Assembly (NCBI RefSeq): GCF_021378075.1
Contig: NZ_JAJUOS010000001.1
Coordinates: 310,001 to 374,000, forward strand
Direction: 5' to 3'
Length of the DNA stretch: 64,000 nt
From: Rhodobacter flavimaris
Lineage (GTDB): Bacteria > Pseudomonadota > Alphaproteobacteria > Rhodobacterales > Rhodobacteraceae
The notes under the pieces: generated by a model
Told to the model about the DNA's origin: nothing
The model's input: only the letters and a program-made list of their open reading frames with translations
Database searches by the model: none
Part shown: positions 36,729-46,143 of the stretch, piece after piece
How the letters are laid out: each line of letters starts with the position of its first letter
Position numbering within the stretch: position 1 is the stretch's first letter
Position numbers and translations under genes: made by a program

Positions 36729-36756
36729 TTGACACCGGGCAGCAGGCGGATACCTC
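36729..36756 (+). promoter_or_regulatory. Candidate promoter giving a leaderless mfd transcript
   Basis: TTGACA (36729-36734), 16-base spacer, TACCTC (36751-36756). Initiation about 7 bases later would fall on the mfd ATG at 36763. No purine-rich ribosome site precedes that ATG. Confidence 0.45.
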
Positions 36757-36762
36757 AGCGCG

Positions 36763-39700
36763 ATGGAGCATTTTGTACTTTCCGGTGCCCCCGAGGGCTT
36801 TGACGGCAAACTGATCGCCAAGGAATTGGCGCGGGGGCGGCCCGTCGTGCATATTGCGCGCGACGACCGGCGGCTGGAGGCGATGCGCGCAGCGCTTGCC
36901 TTTTTCGCGCCCGAGGCAGTGGTGCTGAATTTCCCGGCCTGGGATTGCCTGCCTTATGATCGCGTCTCGCCCAATCCCGATGTGTCGGCCACGCGTATGG
37001 CGACGCTTGCCGCGCTTGTGGCGGGTGTGCCGGGGCCGTTCGTGCTGCTGACCACGCTCAACGCGGCCATGCAGCGCGTGCCCGCGCGCGATCTTGTTGC
37101 GGGTTCCAGCTTTACCGCAAAGGTCGGCGGGCGGATCGACGAAAAGGCCTTGCGCGAATTTCTGGCGCGTATGGGATTTTCGCCTGCCTCGACCGTATCC
37201 GAGCCCGGCGACTATGCCGTGCGCGGCGGCATCATCGACATCTACCCGCCGGGCGAGGCCGGGCCGGTGCGGTTGGATCTGTTTGGCGATGTGCTCGAAG
37301 GCGCGCGGCGCTTCGATCCGGTTTCGCAGCGCACGACCGAACAGCTCAAGGTGGTTGAGTTCGCGCCTGTCTCCGAGGTCATTCTCGACGAGGCCTCGAT
37401 TACACGTTTTCGGCAGAATTACCGGGTCGAGTTCGGTGCGGGCGGGGCAGAAGACCCGCTCTATGAAGCCGTCAGCGCGGGCCGCAAGCACGCCGGGATG
37501 GAACATTGGCTGGGCTTCTTCCATGAACGGCTCGAGACGCTCTTTGATTACCTCCCCGAGGCGTCGATCATGCTCGACGACCAGATTGATCCGCAGCGCG
37601 ATGCGCGTTGGGAAAGCATCGCCGATCAGTATGACACGCGCCGCGAGGCGATGACCCGCCGTGATCGGGTGGATACGGTCTATAAGCCCGCGCCGCCCGA
37701 ATTGCTTTATCTCTCCGAGGCTGGATGGGACGCGGCGCTGGCCGGGCGCCGGGTGCTGCGCTTGCAGGTGCTGTCCGCGCCTCCCGGGCCGGGCATCCTG
37801 AACGCCGAGGCGCGGATCGGTCGCAACTTCGCGCCTGAACGCCAACTTGAAAACGTTAGTCTTTTCCGCGCTCTGAAAGATCATGTTGAGGCAAAACTGG
37901 CGCTTGGCCCGGTGGTTCTGGCGTCCTGGTCCGAAGGCGCACGCGAACGCCTCAAGGGACTGATGGAGGATGAGGGCCTGACCGGCGCACGTCTGATCCG
38001 CGATGCGCGCGAGGTCAAGCCGGGGGTCAACCTGACGATCTGGGCGCTCGATCAGGGGTTCGAGGCCGAGGGGCTGACCGTTATCTCGGAACAAGACGTT
38101 CTGGGAGACCGTCTCATCACGCGACCCAAGAAGAAGCGCAAGGCCGAGAACTTCCTGACCGAGGCGACCTCGCTCAGCCCCGGCGATCTGGTGGTCCATG
38201 TCGATCACGGCGTCGGGCGCTACAAGGGACTTGAGACGGTGCAGGCGCTTGGAGCGCCGCTCGATTGTGTGCTGCTGGAATATGCCGGCGGCGACCGGCT
38301 GTATCTGCCGGTGGTGAACATCGAACTTCTCAGCCGTTACGGGCATGAGGAGGGGCTGCTCGACAAGCTGGGCGGTGGCGCGTGGCAGGCCAAGAAGGCC
38401 AAACTGAAGGAGCGTATCCGCCAGATTGCCGACCGACTGACGCGCATCGCCGCCGAGCGCCTTCTGCGCGCCGCGCCGATCCTTGAGGCCCCGCATCACG
38501 AGTGGGAATCCTTCGCCGCGCGCTTCCCATATGCCGAGACTGACGATCAATTGGGTGCCATCGACGATGTGGTCGAGGATCTGAAATCGGGCCGCCCGAT
38601 GGATCGCCTGATCGTGGGCGATGTGGGCTTTGGCAAGACCGAGGTCGCCATGCGCGCGGCCTTTGTTGCCGCGCAATCGGGGGTGCAGGTGGCGGTGATC
38701 GCGCCGACAACGCTGCTTGCGCGCCAGCACTACAAGACCTTCGCCGAGCGTTTCCGCGGCACCGCCATCACCGTGCGCCCGCTTTCGCGCTTCGTGTCCG
38801 CGAAGGCCGCGAACGAGACGCGCGCGGGGCTGGCCGAGGGCACGGTGGATATCGTCATCGGTACCCATGCGGTGCTGGCGAAGGGCGTGAAATTCCGCAA
38901 TCTCGGCCTGCTGGTCATCGACGAAGAGCAACACTTCGGCGTGCAGCACAAGGAGCGCCTGAAAGAGATGCGCTCGGAAATCCACGTGCTCACACTGACC
39001 GCGACGCCCATTCCGCGCACGCTGCAACTGTCGCTGACCGGGGTGCGCGATCTGTCGATCATCGGCACGCCTCCCGTGGACCGTCTCGCGATCCGCACCT
39101 ATGTGAGCGAATTCGACGCCGTCACCATCCGCGAGGCGCTGCTGCGCGAACGCTATCGTGGCGGCCAAAGCTTCTATGTGGTGCCGCGCATCTCGGATCT
39201 GGCCGACGTCGAGGAGTTCCTGAGAACGCACGTCCCCGAGGTCAGCTACATGGTAGCCCACGGGCAGATGGCGGCGGGGGAACTCGATGACCGGATGAAC
39301 GCCTTCTATGACGGCAAGGCCGATGTGCTGCTGGCCACGACCATCGTCGAATCCGGTCTGGATATTCCGACCGCGAATACCATGGTTGTCCACCGCGCCG
39401 ATATGTTCGGCCTGAGCCAGCTTTACCAGATCCGCGGGCGGGTCGGGCGCTCGAAGCTGCGGGCCTATTGCTATCTGACCACCAAGCCGCGCCTGCCGCT
39501 GACGCCGCAAGCGACCAAGCGGCTGCGGTTGCTGGGCAGCCTCGACAGCCTCGGCGCGGGCTTCAACCTTGCCAGCCAGGATCTTGACCTGCGCGGCGCC
39601 GGGAACCTGTTGGGCGAGGAGCAGTCGGGCCATATCAAGGAAGTCGGCTACGAGCTTTACCAGGCGATGCTGGAAGAGACGATCTCCAAGCTGAAATCGG

Positions 39701-40200
39701 GCGAGCTGACCGAGGCGGGCGACGATGGCGAATGGTCGCCGCAGATCAATATCGGCGTGCCGGTGATGATCCCCGAGGTCTATGTCCCCGACCTCGACGT
39801 GCGGCTTGGCCTTTACCGGCGTCTGTCGGGCCTGACCACCAAGGTCGAGCTGGAAGGCTTTGCCGCCGAGTTGATCGACCGTTTCGGTCCGCTGCCGAAA
39901 GAGGTGAACACCCTCTTGCTGGTCATTCGGATCAAGGGCATGTGCAAGCGCGCCCATATCGCGCGGCTCGATGCCGGGCCGAAGGGGGCGACCGTCCAGT
40001 TCCACGGGGACAAGTTCCCGAACCCGGCGGGGCTGGTCGAGTTCCTTCAGGCGCAGCGCGGTCAGGCCCGGATCAACGGCAACAAGGTTGTCATTCAGCG
40101 CGACTGGACCTCGGACAACGACAAGATCAAGGGCACCTTCGCCATCGCCAAAGATCTGGCCGAGAAGGTCGTTGAGGCGAAGAAGGCCGCGAAGGCTTAA
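36763..40200 (+). CDS. mfd: Transcription-repair coupling factor Mfd
   Basis: ATP-dependent translocase (1145 aa) that removes stalled RNA polymerase and recruits UvrA. In order: a degenerate UvrB-like N-terminal module ('DCLPYDRVSPNPDVSATRM'), the CarD-like RNA-polymerase-interaction domain (near 470-530, 'GDLVVHVDHGVGRYKGLETV'), and the RecG-like motor. The motor shows Walker A 'LIVGDVGFGKTEVAMRA' (near 616-632), DEEQ box 'LLVIDEEQHFGVQHK', 'LTLTATPIPRTLQLS', 'TTIVESGLDIPTANTM' and 'QIRGRVGRS'. The C-terminal TRCF domain closes it. Length is normal. Its stop overlaps the stop of the convergent ABM gene by 4 bases. Confidence 0.97.
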   Translation: MEHFVLSGAPEGFDGKLIAKELARGRPVVHIARDDRRLEAMRAALAFFAPEAVVLNFPAWDCLPYDRVSPNPDVSATRMATLAALVAGVPGPFVLLTTLNAAMQRVPARDLVAGSSFTAKVGGRIDEKALREFLARMGFSPASTVSEPGDYAVRGGIIDIYPPGEAGPVRLDLFGDVLEGARRFDPVSQRTTEQLKVVEFAPVSEVILDEASITRFRQNYRVEFGAGGAEDPLYEAVSAGRKHAGMEHWLGFFHERLETLFDYLPEASIMLDDQIDPQRDARWESIADQYDTRREAMTRRDRVDTVYKPAPPELLYLSEAGWDAALAGRRVLRLQVLSAPPGPGILNAEARIGRNFAPERQLENVSLFRALKDHVEAKLALGPVVLASWSEGARERLKGLMEDEGLTGARLIRDAREVKPGVNLTIWALDQGFEAEGLTVISEQDVLGDRLITRPKKKRKAENFLTEATSLSPGDLVVHVDHGVGRYKGLETVQALGAPLDCVLLEYAGGDRLYLPVVNIELLSRYGHEEGLLDKLGGGAWQAKKAKLKERIRQIADRLTRIAAERLLRAAPILEAPHHEWESFAARFPYAETDDQLGAIDDVVEDLKSGRPMDRLIVGDVGFGKTEVAMRAAFVAAQSGVQVAVIAPTTLLARQHYKTFAERFRGTAITVRPLSRFVSAKAANETRAGLAEGTVDIVIGTHAVLAKGVKFRNLGLLVIDEEQHFGVQHKERLKEMRSEIHVLTLTATPIPRTLQLSLTGVRDLSIIGTPPVDRLAIRTYVSEFDAVTIREALLRERYRGGQSFYVVPRISDLADVEEFLRTHVPEVSYMVAHGQMAAGELDDRMNAFYDGKADVLLATTIVESGLDIPTANTMVVHRADMFGLSQLYQIRGRVGRSKLRAYCYLTTKPRLPLTPQATKRLRLLGSLDSLGAGFNLASQDLDLRGAGNLLGEEQSGHIKEVGYELYQAMLEETISKLKSGELTEAGDDGEWSPQINIGVPVMIPEVYVPDLDVRLGLYRRLSGLTTKVELEGFAAELIDRFGPLPKEVNTLLLVIRIKGMCKRAHIARLDAGPKGATVQFHGDKFPNPAGLVEFLQAQRGQARINGNKVVIQRDWTSDNDKIKGTFAIAKDLAEKVVEAKKAAKA

Positions 40201-40472
40201 TCCTCGCGGATCTCGTATTCGCGGGGAATGCCCGTGGTGACATGGCCCCAGTCACTCGCGCGGGTGCGCGCCTGATGCGCGTCGAATGCGGCGCGGTCGG
40301 TGAAGGCCTCCTCAACCGCCCAGACGAGCGGGTCAGCGGTCTGGGCGACCTGAAAGCTCAGGCAGCCGGGTTCCAGATGTGTCAGGCGGATATGTTCGGG
40401 CAGACGCGCGCGGACGATCTCGGCCTGTGCGGCGTCGGAACAGATCAGACGGCCGGAAAGATAAAGCGTCAT
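40197..40472 (-). CDS. Small ABM-domain (antibiotic biosynthesis monooxygenase-like) protein
   Basis: A 91-residue dimeric ferredoxin-like fold protein: 'LSGRLICSDAAQAEIVRARLPEHIRLTHLEPGCLSFQVAQ' with 'VEEAFTDRAAFDAHQARTRASDW' is the ABM pattern (strand, helix, 'EPGCLSF', 'F.D..AF.AH'). Such proteins range from quinol monooxygenases to heme- or signal-related proteins; no function can be given. The start follows a GGAGGC element. Its last codons overlap the mfd stop on the other strand. Confidence 0.82.
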   Translation of the reverse strand: MTLYLSGRLICSDAAQAEIVRARLPEHIRLTHLEPGCLSFQVAQTADPLVWAVEEAFTDRAAFDAHQARTRASDWGHVTTGIPREYEIRED

Positions 40473-40490
40473 CTGAGCCTCCATAGCAAA

Positions 40491-40516
40491 AGGCCCGCAT
40501 CTTGCGACGCGGGCCT
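40491..40516 (-). terminator. Intrinsic terminator of guaA
   Basis: 8-bp stem AGGCCCGC/GCGGGCCT with a 10-base loop that can pair further, followed on the minus strand by TTTT. It lies 7 bases after the guaA stop and before the ABM gene. Confidence 0.75.
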
Positions 40517-40522
40517 GATGAC

Positions 40523-42079
40523 TTATTCCCACTCGATCGTGCCCGGGGGCTTCGAGGTGATGTCGTAGGTGACCCGGTTGATCCCCTTGACCTCGTTGAT
40601 GATCCGCGTGGCGGTCTCGCCAAGGAACTCATGGGTGAAGGGGTAGTAGTCGGCGGTCATGCCATCGACCGAGGTCACGGCGCGCAGTGCGCAGGCGTAG
40701 TCATAGGTGCGCCCGTCGCCCATCACGCCTACGGTGCGCACCGGCAGGATCGCGACGAAGGCCTGCCAGATCTCGTCATACAGGTTATGTTTGCGGATCT
40801 GGTCGATATAGACCGCATCGGCCTGACGCAGGATCTCGAGCTTTTCGCGGGTGATCTCGCCGGGGCAACGGATGGCGAGTCCCGGGCCGGGGAAGGGATG
40901 GCGGCCGATGAACTTCTCGGGCAGACCAAGCTCGCGGCCCAGGGCGCGAACTTCGTCCTTGAACAGTTCGCGCAGCGGCTCGACCAGCTTCAGACCCATC
41001 TTCTCGGGTAGGCCGCCCACATTGTGGTGCGACTTGATGGTGACCGAGGGGCCACCCGAGAAGCTGACCGATTCAATGACGTCGGGGTAGAGCGTGCCCT
41101 GAGCGAGGAACTCGGCGCCTTCGATCTCGTCGGCGTATTTCTGGAACACGTCAATGAAGAGGCGGCCGATGGTCTTGCGCTTGACCTCGGGATCGGTGAC
41201 GCCCTCAAGCTCGCCCAGGAACAGCTCGGACTCGTCGGCGGCGATCAGCGGGATGTTGTAGTTGTCGCGGAACATCGAGACAACCTCGCCCGCCTCACCC
41301 TGACGCATCAGGCCGTGGTCCACGAAAACGCAGGTGAGTTGGTCGCCGATCGCCTCGTGGATCAGCACGGCCGCGACCGAGCTGTCAACGCCGCCCGAAA
41401 GGCCGCAGATCACGCGCTTGTCGCCGACCTGCTCGCGGATCTTGGCGATGGCGTCATCCTTGTAGGAGGCCATCGTCCAGTCGCCAGTGAAGCCCGCGAG
41501 GCGGATGAAGTTCTCGTAGAGTTTTGCGCCGCGCGGGGTGTGGTGCACCTCGGGGTGGAACTGCACGGCGAAGAAATTGCGCTTGAGATCGGCGGTGATC
41601 GCGAAGGGCGCGCCGGGCGAGGTTCCGTAAACCTCAAAGCCCGGGGCTATGCGCGAGACGTGATCGCCGTGGCTCATCCAGACCTGCTCGCGGCCCTCGG
41701 TGAACCATCCATCAAGAATGGCGAGGTTCGCGCTCGTGGGGGTGACGAAGGCGCGGCCGAACTCGGCGGTGCCATGGCCGCTTTCTACGAGTCCGCCCAA
41801 CTCCTGCATCATCACCTGCTGGCCATAGCAGATCCCGAGGATCGGCACGCCAAGGGTGAAGGCGGATTTCGGCGGACGGGGGGAGCCCTCACGGGTGACG
41901 CTGTCCGGTCCACCCGAGAAGATGATCGCTTTGGGGGCGAAATCGGCCAGGAACGCGTCGGTCACGTTCTGATAGGGGTGGATTTCGCAATAGACGTTCA
42001 ACTCGCGCAGGCGGCGCGCAATCAGCTGCGTGACCTGGGAGCCGAAGTCGATGATGAGGAGGCGTTGGTGCTGGGTCAT
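40523..42079 (-). CDS. guaA: GMP synthase (glutamine-hydrolysing)
   Basis: Converts XMP to GMP with glutamine and ATP (518 aa). The class I amidotransferase has Cys84 in '[17 protein letters not shown]' and His/Glu in '[11 protein letters not shown]'. The PP-loop ATP-pyrophosphatase has '[17 protein letters not shown]'. The dimerisation domain has '[19 protein letters not shown]', '[23 protein letters not shown]' and the terminal '[12 protein letters not shown]'. Full length. Confidence 0.97.
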   Translation of the reverse strand: MTQHQRLLIIDFGSQVTQLIARRLRELNVYCEIHPYQNVTDAFLADFAPKAIIFSGGPDSVTREGSPRPPKSAFTLGVPILGICYGQQVMMQELGGLVESGHGTAEFGRAFVTPTSANLAILDGWFTEGREQVWMSHGDHVSRIAPGFEVYGTSPGAPFAITADLKRNFFAVQFHPEVHHTPRGAKLYENFIRLAGFTGDWTMASYKDDAIAKIREQVGDKRVICGLSGGVDSSVAAVLIHEAIGDQLTCVFVDHGLMRQGEAGEVVSMFRDNYNIPLIAADESELFLGELEGVTDPEVKRKTIGRLFIDVFQKYADEIEGAEFLAQGTLYPDVIESVSFSGGPSVTIKSHHNVGGLPEKMGLKLVEPLRELFKDEVRALGRELGLPEKFIGRHPFPGPGLAIRCPGEITREKLEILRQADAVYIDQIRKHNLYDEIWQAFVAILPVRTVGVMGDGRTYDYACALRAVTSVDGMTADYYPFTHEFLGETATRIINEVKGINRVTYDITSKPPGTIEWE

Positions 42080-42120
42080 GTGCGGGGAATAGGCGGGGAA
42101 GGTGCGGAAAGCAAGAGGCC

Positions 42121-42165
42121 GGGGGCGCTGCCCCCAGACCCCCGAGGTATTTGAGCCAAGAAGAA
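42121..42165. repeat. Rhodobacterales-type intergenic palindrome plus 'gaggtatttg..caagaagaa' element
   Basis: Stem GGGGGC/GCCCCC with a GCT loop (42121-42135), then 'agacccccgaggtatttg' and 'agccaagaagaa'. I recall this combination as a frequently repeated intergenic element in Rhodobacteraceae genomes. Only one copy is in this window, so its repetition cannot be shown here. It lies in the gap between livM and guaA. Confidence 0.5.
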
Positions 42166-42171
42166 TTGAAA

Positions 42172-42190
42172 GGGGGGCGCGTGGCCCCCC
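42172..42190 (-). terminator. Intrinsic terminator of the liv operon
   Basis: 7-bp stem GGGGGGC/GCCCCCC with a 5-base loop, followed on the minus strand by TTTCAATTC. It lies 14 bases after the livM stop and upstream of guaA. Confidence 0.65.
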
Positions 42191-42203
42191 GTTTCGGTCG
42201 TTT

Positions 42204-43535
42204 TTAACGTTCGGGTAGCAGCCCCCTTGGGCTGAAGCGCAGCACGAGGATCAGCACGAGGCCCATAACGATCAGGCGCATATGCGCCGCCGAATCGACA
42301 AGGTGCCGTTTGACCGCGCCATCGGCGAGTTGATCGGTGATCAGGCTCATGAGGTCGGGGCCCCAGACCTCGGCCTTGATCCAGAGATACCAGATCAGCA
42401 CGCCACCGAGGACTGAGCCCCAGTTGTTGCCCGAGCCGCCGACAATAACCATCACCCAGATCAGGAAGGTGTAGCGCAGCGGGTTGTAGCTGGAGGGCGT
42501 CATCTGGCCATCGAGCGAGATCATCATCGCGCCGGCAAGGCCGATTACAGCGGAGCCGATGACGAAGATCTGCAGGTGGCGGCGGGTGACGTTTTTGCCC
42601 ATGGCCGCGGCCGAGATCTCGTTGTCGCGGATGGCGCGCATCATGCGGCCCCAGGGCGAGTTCAGCGCGAGTTGGGCGGCGATCAGCAGAAGCGCCAGCA
42701 CGATCACGAAAAGGCCGGTGTAGAGCAGCTTCACCAGGACAGTCGAGCCGGTCACCGGATCGACGCCGAGGGCGGCCATGCGCTCGACAAAAGCGGGGCT
42801 TTCCTGGAGGGCGATCTCGTAGGGGACGGGCCAGGGGCGGGGGATGCCGTTCACGTTCAAAACGCCCCGGGCCAGCCATTCCTCGTTGCGCAGGACCGAG
42901 ACGATGATTTCGCCGATGCCGAGCGTGGCGATAGCGAGGTAGTCCGAGCGCAGGCCGAGCGCGGTCTTGCCGATGACCCAGGCGGCGCCCGCGGCGAGAA
43001 GTGCTCCGACCGGCCAGGCAAAGAGCGTGGGCAGGCCGAGGCCGCCGAGATAGCCAAGCGCCGAGGGGTTGATCGACTGGACGGCCTCGACCGCCGGGTC
43101 GAAGACCGCACGGTATAGGAAGAAGCCTGCGACCAGCACTGCGATCACCCCAAGCGCGCGGGTCTTGCCCTTGAGGCGACCGTTCAGCCAGACCGTCAGG
43201 ACGAGGCTGCCGACCGCGATCAGCAGTCCGATCAGGATCTGCCAACCGCCGGCCGCGAAGGCTCCGGGTGTGGGGGGCATGGCGATCAGAACGGGCGCGA
43301 GGCCGCCAAGGGCGATGAAACCGACCACGCCTGTGTTGAAGAGGCCTGCGTAGCCCCATTGCATGTTCACGCCAAGCGCGAGGATCGCCGAGATCAGCCC
43401 CATGTTGAGGATGCCAAGCGCGCCGTTCCAGCCAGAAGTCATCCCCTCGATCATGATCAGCCCGGCCATGATCAGGAAGAACAGCGGCGCACGCAGCGCG
43501 CCACCCTTTGCGGCGGTGGGTTGGTGTTGGCTCAT
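42204..43535 (-). CDS. livM: Branched-chain amino-acid ABC transporter permease LivM
   Basis: Inner-membrane permease (443 aa, about ten spans). The LivM signature is '[23 protein letters not shown]' with '[25 protein letters not shown]', the cytoplasmic coupling loop (EAA-like) contacting the ATPases. '[21 protein letters not shown]' is the second family block. An extra N-terminal hydrophobic region makes it longer than E. coli LivM core sequences. Its start overlaps the livH stop by 4 bases. The last gene of the operon. Confidence 0.94.
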   Translation of the reverse strand: MSQHQPTAAKGGALRAPLFFLIMAGLIMIEGMTSGWNGALGILNMGLISAILALGVNMQWGYAGLFNTGVVGFIALGGLAPVLIAMPPTPGAFAAGGWQILIGLLIAVGSLVLTVWLNGRLKGKTRALGVIAVLVAGFFLYRAVFDPAVEAVQSINPSALGYLGGLGLPTLFAWPVGALLAAGAAWVIGKTALGLRSDYLAIATLGIGEIIVSVLRNEEWLARGVLNVNGIPRPWPVPYEIALQESPAFVERMAALGVDPVTGSTVLVKLLYTGLFVIVLALLLIAAQLALNSPWGRMMRAIRDNEISAAAMGKNVTRRHLQIFVIGSAVIGLAGAMMISLDGQMTPSSYNPLRYTFLIWVMVIVGGSGNNWGSVLGGVLIWYLWIKAEVWGPDLMSLITDQLADGAVKRHLVDSAAHMRLIVMGLVLILVLRFSPRGLLPER

Positions 43536-44539
43536 ACCGCTTTCCCCTTGAAAAGACCCGTGGGTTTGAACAGCAGGACGATGATCAGGATCGCGAAGCT
43601 GACGGCGAATTTATACTCGGTCGAGAGGAGCTGCATCAGGCCCTCGGCCTCGAAGCCGGGGATCGCGTAGGTGGCGACCTTCTTCCAGGCGTAGGTTACC
43701 GCGACCTCGGAATAGGCGATGATGAAGCCACCCGCGATGGCGCCAAGCGGGTTGCCAAGGCCACCCACGATCGCTGAGGCGAAGATCGGCAGCAGAAGCT
43801 GGAAGTAGTTGAAGGCCTTGAAGCTTTTATCGAGGCCGTAAAGCACCCCCGCCGTGGTGGCGAGCGCGGCGGCGATGATCCAGGTCACCGCGACGACATG
43901 GTTGGGGTTGATGCCGGACAGCAGCGCCAGATCCTCGTTATCCGAAAAGGCGCGCATCGACTTGCCGGTGCGGGTTTTGTTGAGGAACCAGAACAGCGCC
44001 CAGACGACCAGTGCCGCAAGCACCACCGTCAGCACCTGCGTGGTGCGGATTGCCAGCGGCTCGGCCAAGCCGGTTGCCTCGCGGAAGCCCTTGGCCGAGA
44101 TGACGAAGCGGGCGCCATCGGCGAACTGGATCTCATCCACGCCGATCACGAAGCGGGTGACGCCGTTCATCACGAACATAACGCCCACCGAGACCATGAC
44201 GAGGATCACGGGCGCCGCGCGCACCTTGCGGTAATAGGCATATACCGCGCGGTCGGTGGCCAGCACGAGAGCCGCCGTGATCGCGATACCGAAGGGCAGG
44301 GCGATCAGGGCCGTCGGCAGCGGGCCGAAGTGCAGGCCCAGCTTTTGCAGCCCCCAGGTGACGAGGATCGTCATCGCGGTGCCGAAGGCCATGGTGTCGC
44401 CATGGGCGAAATTCGAAAAGCGCAGGATGCCGTAGATCAGCGTGACGCCAAGCGCGCCAAGCGCCAGCTGCGCGCCATAGGCGGTCGCTGGCACGACGAC
44501 ATAGTTGAGGATCGCGACGATCGCGTTCAGAAAATCCAT
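43532..44539 (-). CDS. livH: Branched-chain amino-acid ABC transporter permease LivH
   Basis: Second permease (335 aa, about eight spans). 'LALGALGVTLIYGILRFSNFAHGDTMAFG' and 'KTRTGKSMRAFSDNEDLALLSGINP' are the LivH hallmarks, with 'LLPIFASAIVGGLGNPLGAIAGGFIIAYSE' near the end. It lies one base after livF and overlaps livM. Confidence 0.95.
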   Translation of the reverse strand: MDFLNAIVAILNYVVVPATAYGAQLALGALGVTLIYGILRFSNFAHGDTMAFGTAMTILVTWGLQKLGLHFGPLPTALIALPFGIAITAALVLATDRAVYAYYRKVRAAPVILVMVSVGVMFVMNGVTRFVIGVDEIQFADGARFVISAKGFREATGLAEPLAIRTTQVLTVVLAALVVWALFWFLNKTRTGKSMRAFSDNEDLALLSGINPNHVVAVTWIIAAALATTAGVLYGLDKSFKAFNYFQLLLPIFASAIVGGLGNPLGAIAGGFIIAYSEVAVTYAWKKVATYAIPGFEAEGLMQLLSTEYKFAVSFAILIIVLLFKPTGLFKGKAV

Positions 44540-44540
44540 C

Positions 44541-45245
44541 TCAGCCCCCCAGGAAGGTGCGGCGGACTTCGGGATCGGCCATCAGCGCGGCCCCGGTGTC
44601 GGTGTATTTGTTCGCGCCCTGGACAAGCACATAGCCCTGGTCCGCGATCTCAAGCGCCTGGCGCGCGTTCTGCTCAACCATCAGGATCGAGATGCCGGTG
44701 CGGGCGACTTCGATGATCCGGTCGAACAGCTCGTCCATCACGATGGGCGACACGCCCGCGGTGGGTTCGTCGAGCATCAGAAGCTTGGGCTGCGTCATCA
44801 GCGCGCGGCCCACGGCCACCTGCTGGCGCTGACCGCCCGATAGCTCACCCGCGTTCTGGTGGCGCTTTTCCTTAAGGATCGGGAAGAGGTCATAGACCTG
44901 CTCCATCGTGCCGCGGAAATCGTCGCTGCGGATGAAGGCTCCCATTTCGAGGTTCTCCTCGACCGACATGGTCGGGAAGACGTTGTTGACCTGCGGCACG
45001 AAGCCCATGCCCCTGCGCACGCGCTCCTGCGGGGAAAGGGTGGTGATGTCTTCGCCATCCAGCTTCACATGGCCGCCGCGCAGCTTCAGCATCCCGAAGA
45101 CCGCCTTCATCGCTGTGGACTTGCCAGCACCGTTAGGGCCGACGATGACCGCAATCTGGCCTTTCTCGACCTTCAGCGTGCAGCCGTGCAGGATGTCGGC
45201 GGCGCCATAGCCGCCCGTCATGTTCTCGGCTTCGAGGAAACTCAT
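44541..45245 (-). CDS. livF: Branched-chain amino-acid ABC transporter ATPase LivF
   Basis: ATPase (234 aa) of the Liv importer. Walker A 'IVGPNGAGKSTAMKAVFG', LivF-type 'GMGFVPQVNNVFPTMSVEENL', signature 'LSGGQRQQVAVGRALM', Walker B 'LLMLDEPTAGVSP' and H-loop region 'LMVEQNARQAL', which is diagnostic of LivF. Overlaps livG by 4 bases. Confidence 0.95.
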   Translation of the reverse strand: MSFLEAENMTGGYGAADILHGCTLKVEKGQIAVIVGPNGAGKSTAMKAVFGMLKLRGGHVKLDGEDITTLSPQERVRRGMGFVPQVNNVFPTMSVEENLEMGAFIRSDDFRGTMEQVYDLFPILKEKRHQNAGELSGGQRQQVAVGRALMTQPKLLMLDEPTAGVSPIVMDELFDRIIEVARTGISILMVEQNARQALEIADQGYVLVQGANKYTDTGAALMADPEVRRTFLGG

Positions 45246-46036
45246 GCCTGTGCCTCCTTCTCGGCCTTGACCTTGTTCTTGAGGCCGGTGCCCAGGTAGG
45301 CCTCGATCACGGCCTCGTTTTGCATGATGCTGGAAGCCGAACCCTCGGCCAGAACCTTGCCCTCGGCCATCACGATGACCGGGTCGCAGAGGCGACCGAT
45401 GAAATCCATGTCGTGCTCGATGACGCAGAAGGTGTAGCCGCGTTCTTTATTGAGGCGCACGATGGCATCGCCGATCGTGTTCAGAAGCGTCCTGTTCACG
45501 CCCGCGCCGACCTCGTCCAGAAAGACGATCTTGGCTTCGACCATCATCGTGCGGCCAAGTTCGAGCAGCTTCTTCTGGCCGCCCGAGAGGTTCCCGGCCT
45601 TCTCGTCCTTGAGATGCGATATCGTCAGGAAATCAAGCACTTCATCGGCTTTCTTCAGAAGCGCCGCTTCCTCTTGCGCGATGCGCCCGCGCTGGAACCA
45701 GGCGTTCCACAGCGTCTCACCCGCCTGACCGCCCGGCACCATCATCAGGTTCTCGCGCACCGTCATCGACGGGAATTCATGCGCGATCTGGAAGGTGCGC
45801 AGCAGCCCCTTGTGGAACAGCTCGTGCGGCGCGAGGCCGGAAATGTCTTCGCCATCCATCGTCACGCGCCCCGAGGTCGGTTTGTGAACCCCGGCGATCA
45901 CGTTGAATAGGGTGGATTTGCCAGCTCCGTTCGGGCCGATCAGCCCGGTGATGGAGCCTTTGGCGATCTCGAGCGAAGCGCCATCGACGGCACGAAAGCC
46001 GCCAAAGTGCTTGTGCAGGTTTTCAACCCGGATCAT
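45242..46036 (-). CDS. livG: Branched-chain amino-acid ABC transporter ATPase LivG
   Basis: ATPase (264 aa). '[18 protein letters not shown]', 'RTFQIAHEFPSMTVRENLM', 'LSGGQKKLLELGRTMM', 'IVFLDEVGAGVNRTL' and 'CVIEHDMDFIGRLCD' (the LivG-type His switch). The D-E-V-G-A-G-V-N Walker B deviates slightly from the common DEPxAGL. The start is at MIRVENLHKHFGG because an AGGGGA site sits 5 bases upstream; the ATG six codons earlier has none. Confidence 0.94.
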   Translation of the reverse strand: MIRVENLHKHFGGFRAVDGASLEIAKGSITGLIGPNGAGKSTLFNVIAGVHKPTSGRVTMDGEDISGLAPHELFHKGLLRTFQIAHEFPSMTVRENLMMVPGGQAGETLWNAWFQRGRIAQEEAALLKKADEVLDFLTISHLKDEKAGNLSGGQKKLLELGRTMMVEAKIVFLDEVGAGVNRTLLNTIGDAIVRLNKERGYTFCVIEHDMDFIGRLCDPVIVMAEGKVLAEGSASSIMQNEAVIEAYLGTGLKNKVKAEKEAQA

Positions 46037-46098
46037 GCAGTCCCCTAACTTCATGATTTACATGAAGAATGCCATTTTAGGCTTTGTTTTCAAAGGAA

Positions 46099-46122
46099 AC
46101 AGCCCGGATTTCTCCGGGCTGT
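46099..46122 (-). terminator. Hairpin between livK and livG
   Basis: 10-bp stem ACAGCCCGGA/TCCGGGCTGT with a TTTC loop, about 22 bases after the livK stop and followed by a moderately T-rich stretch on the minus strand. It probably lowers read-through so that the binding protein is made in excess over the permease and ATPase genes (inference). Confidence 0.7.
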
Positions 46123-46143
46123 CTCGGTTTCAGCCGCGACGTA

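Noticed and set aside
36664..40005. 1113-codon open frame on the minus strand opposite mfd
   Set aside because: It mirrors a clear full-length mfd, has low-complexity Arg/His/Gly/Gln-rich composition and no recognisable domain. Long antisense frames arise in GC-rich genes because stop codons are rare on the opposite strand.
42076..43359. 427-codon minus-strand frame overlapping livM
   Set aside because: Alternative frame of the same strand with Arg/Pro-rich content; livM membrane motifs define the true frame.
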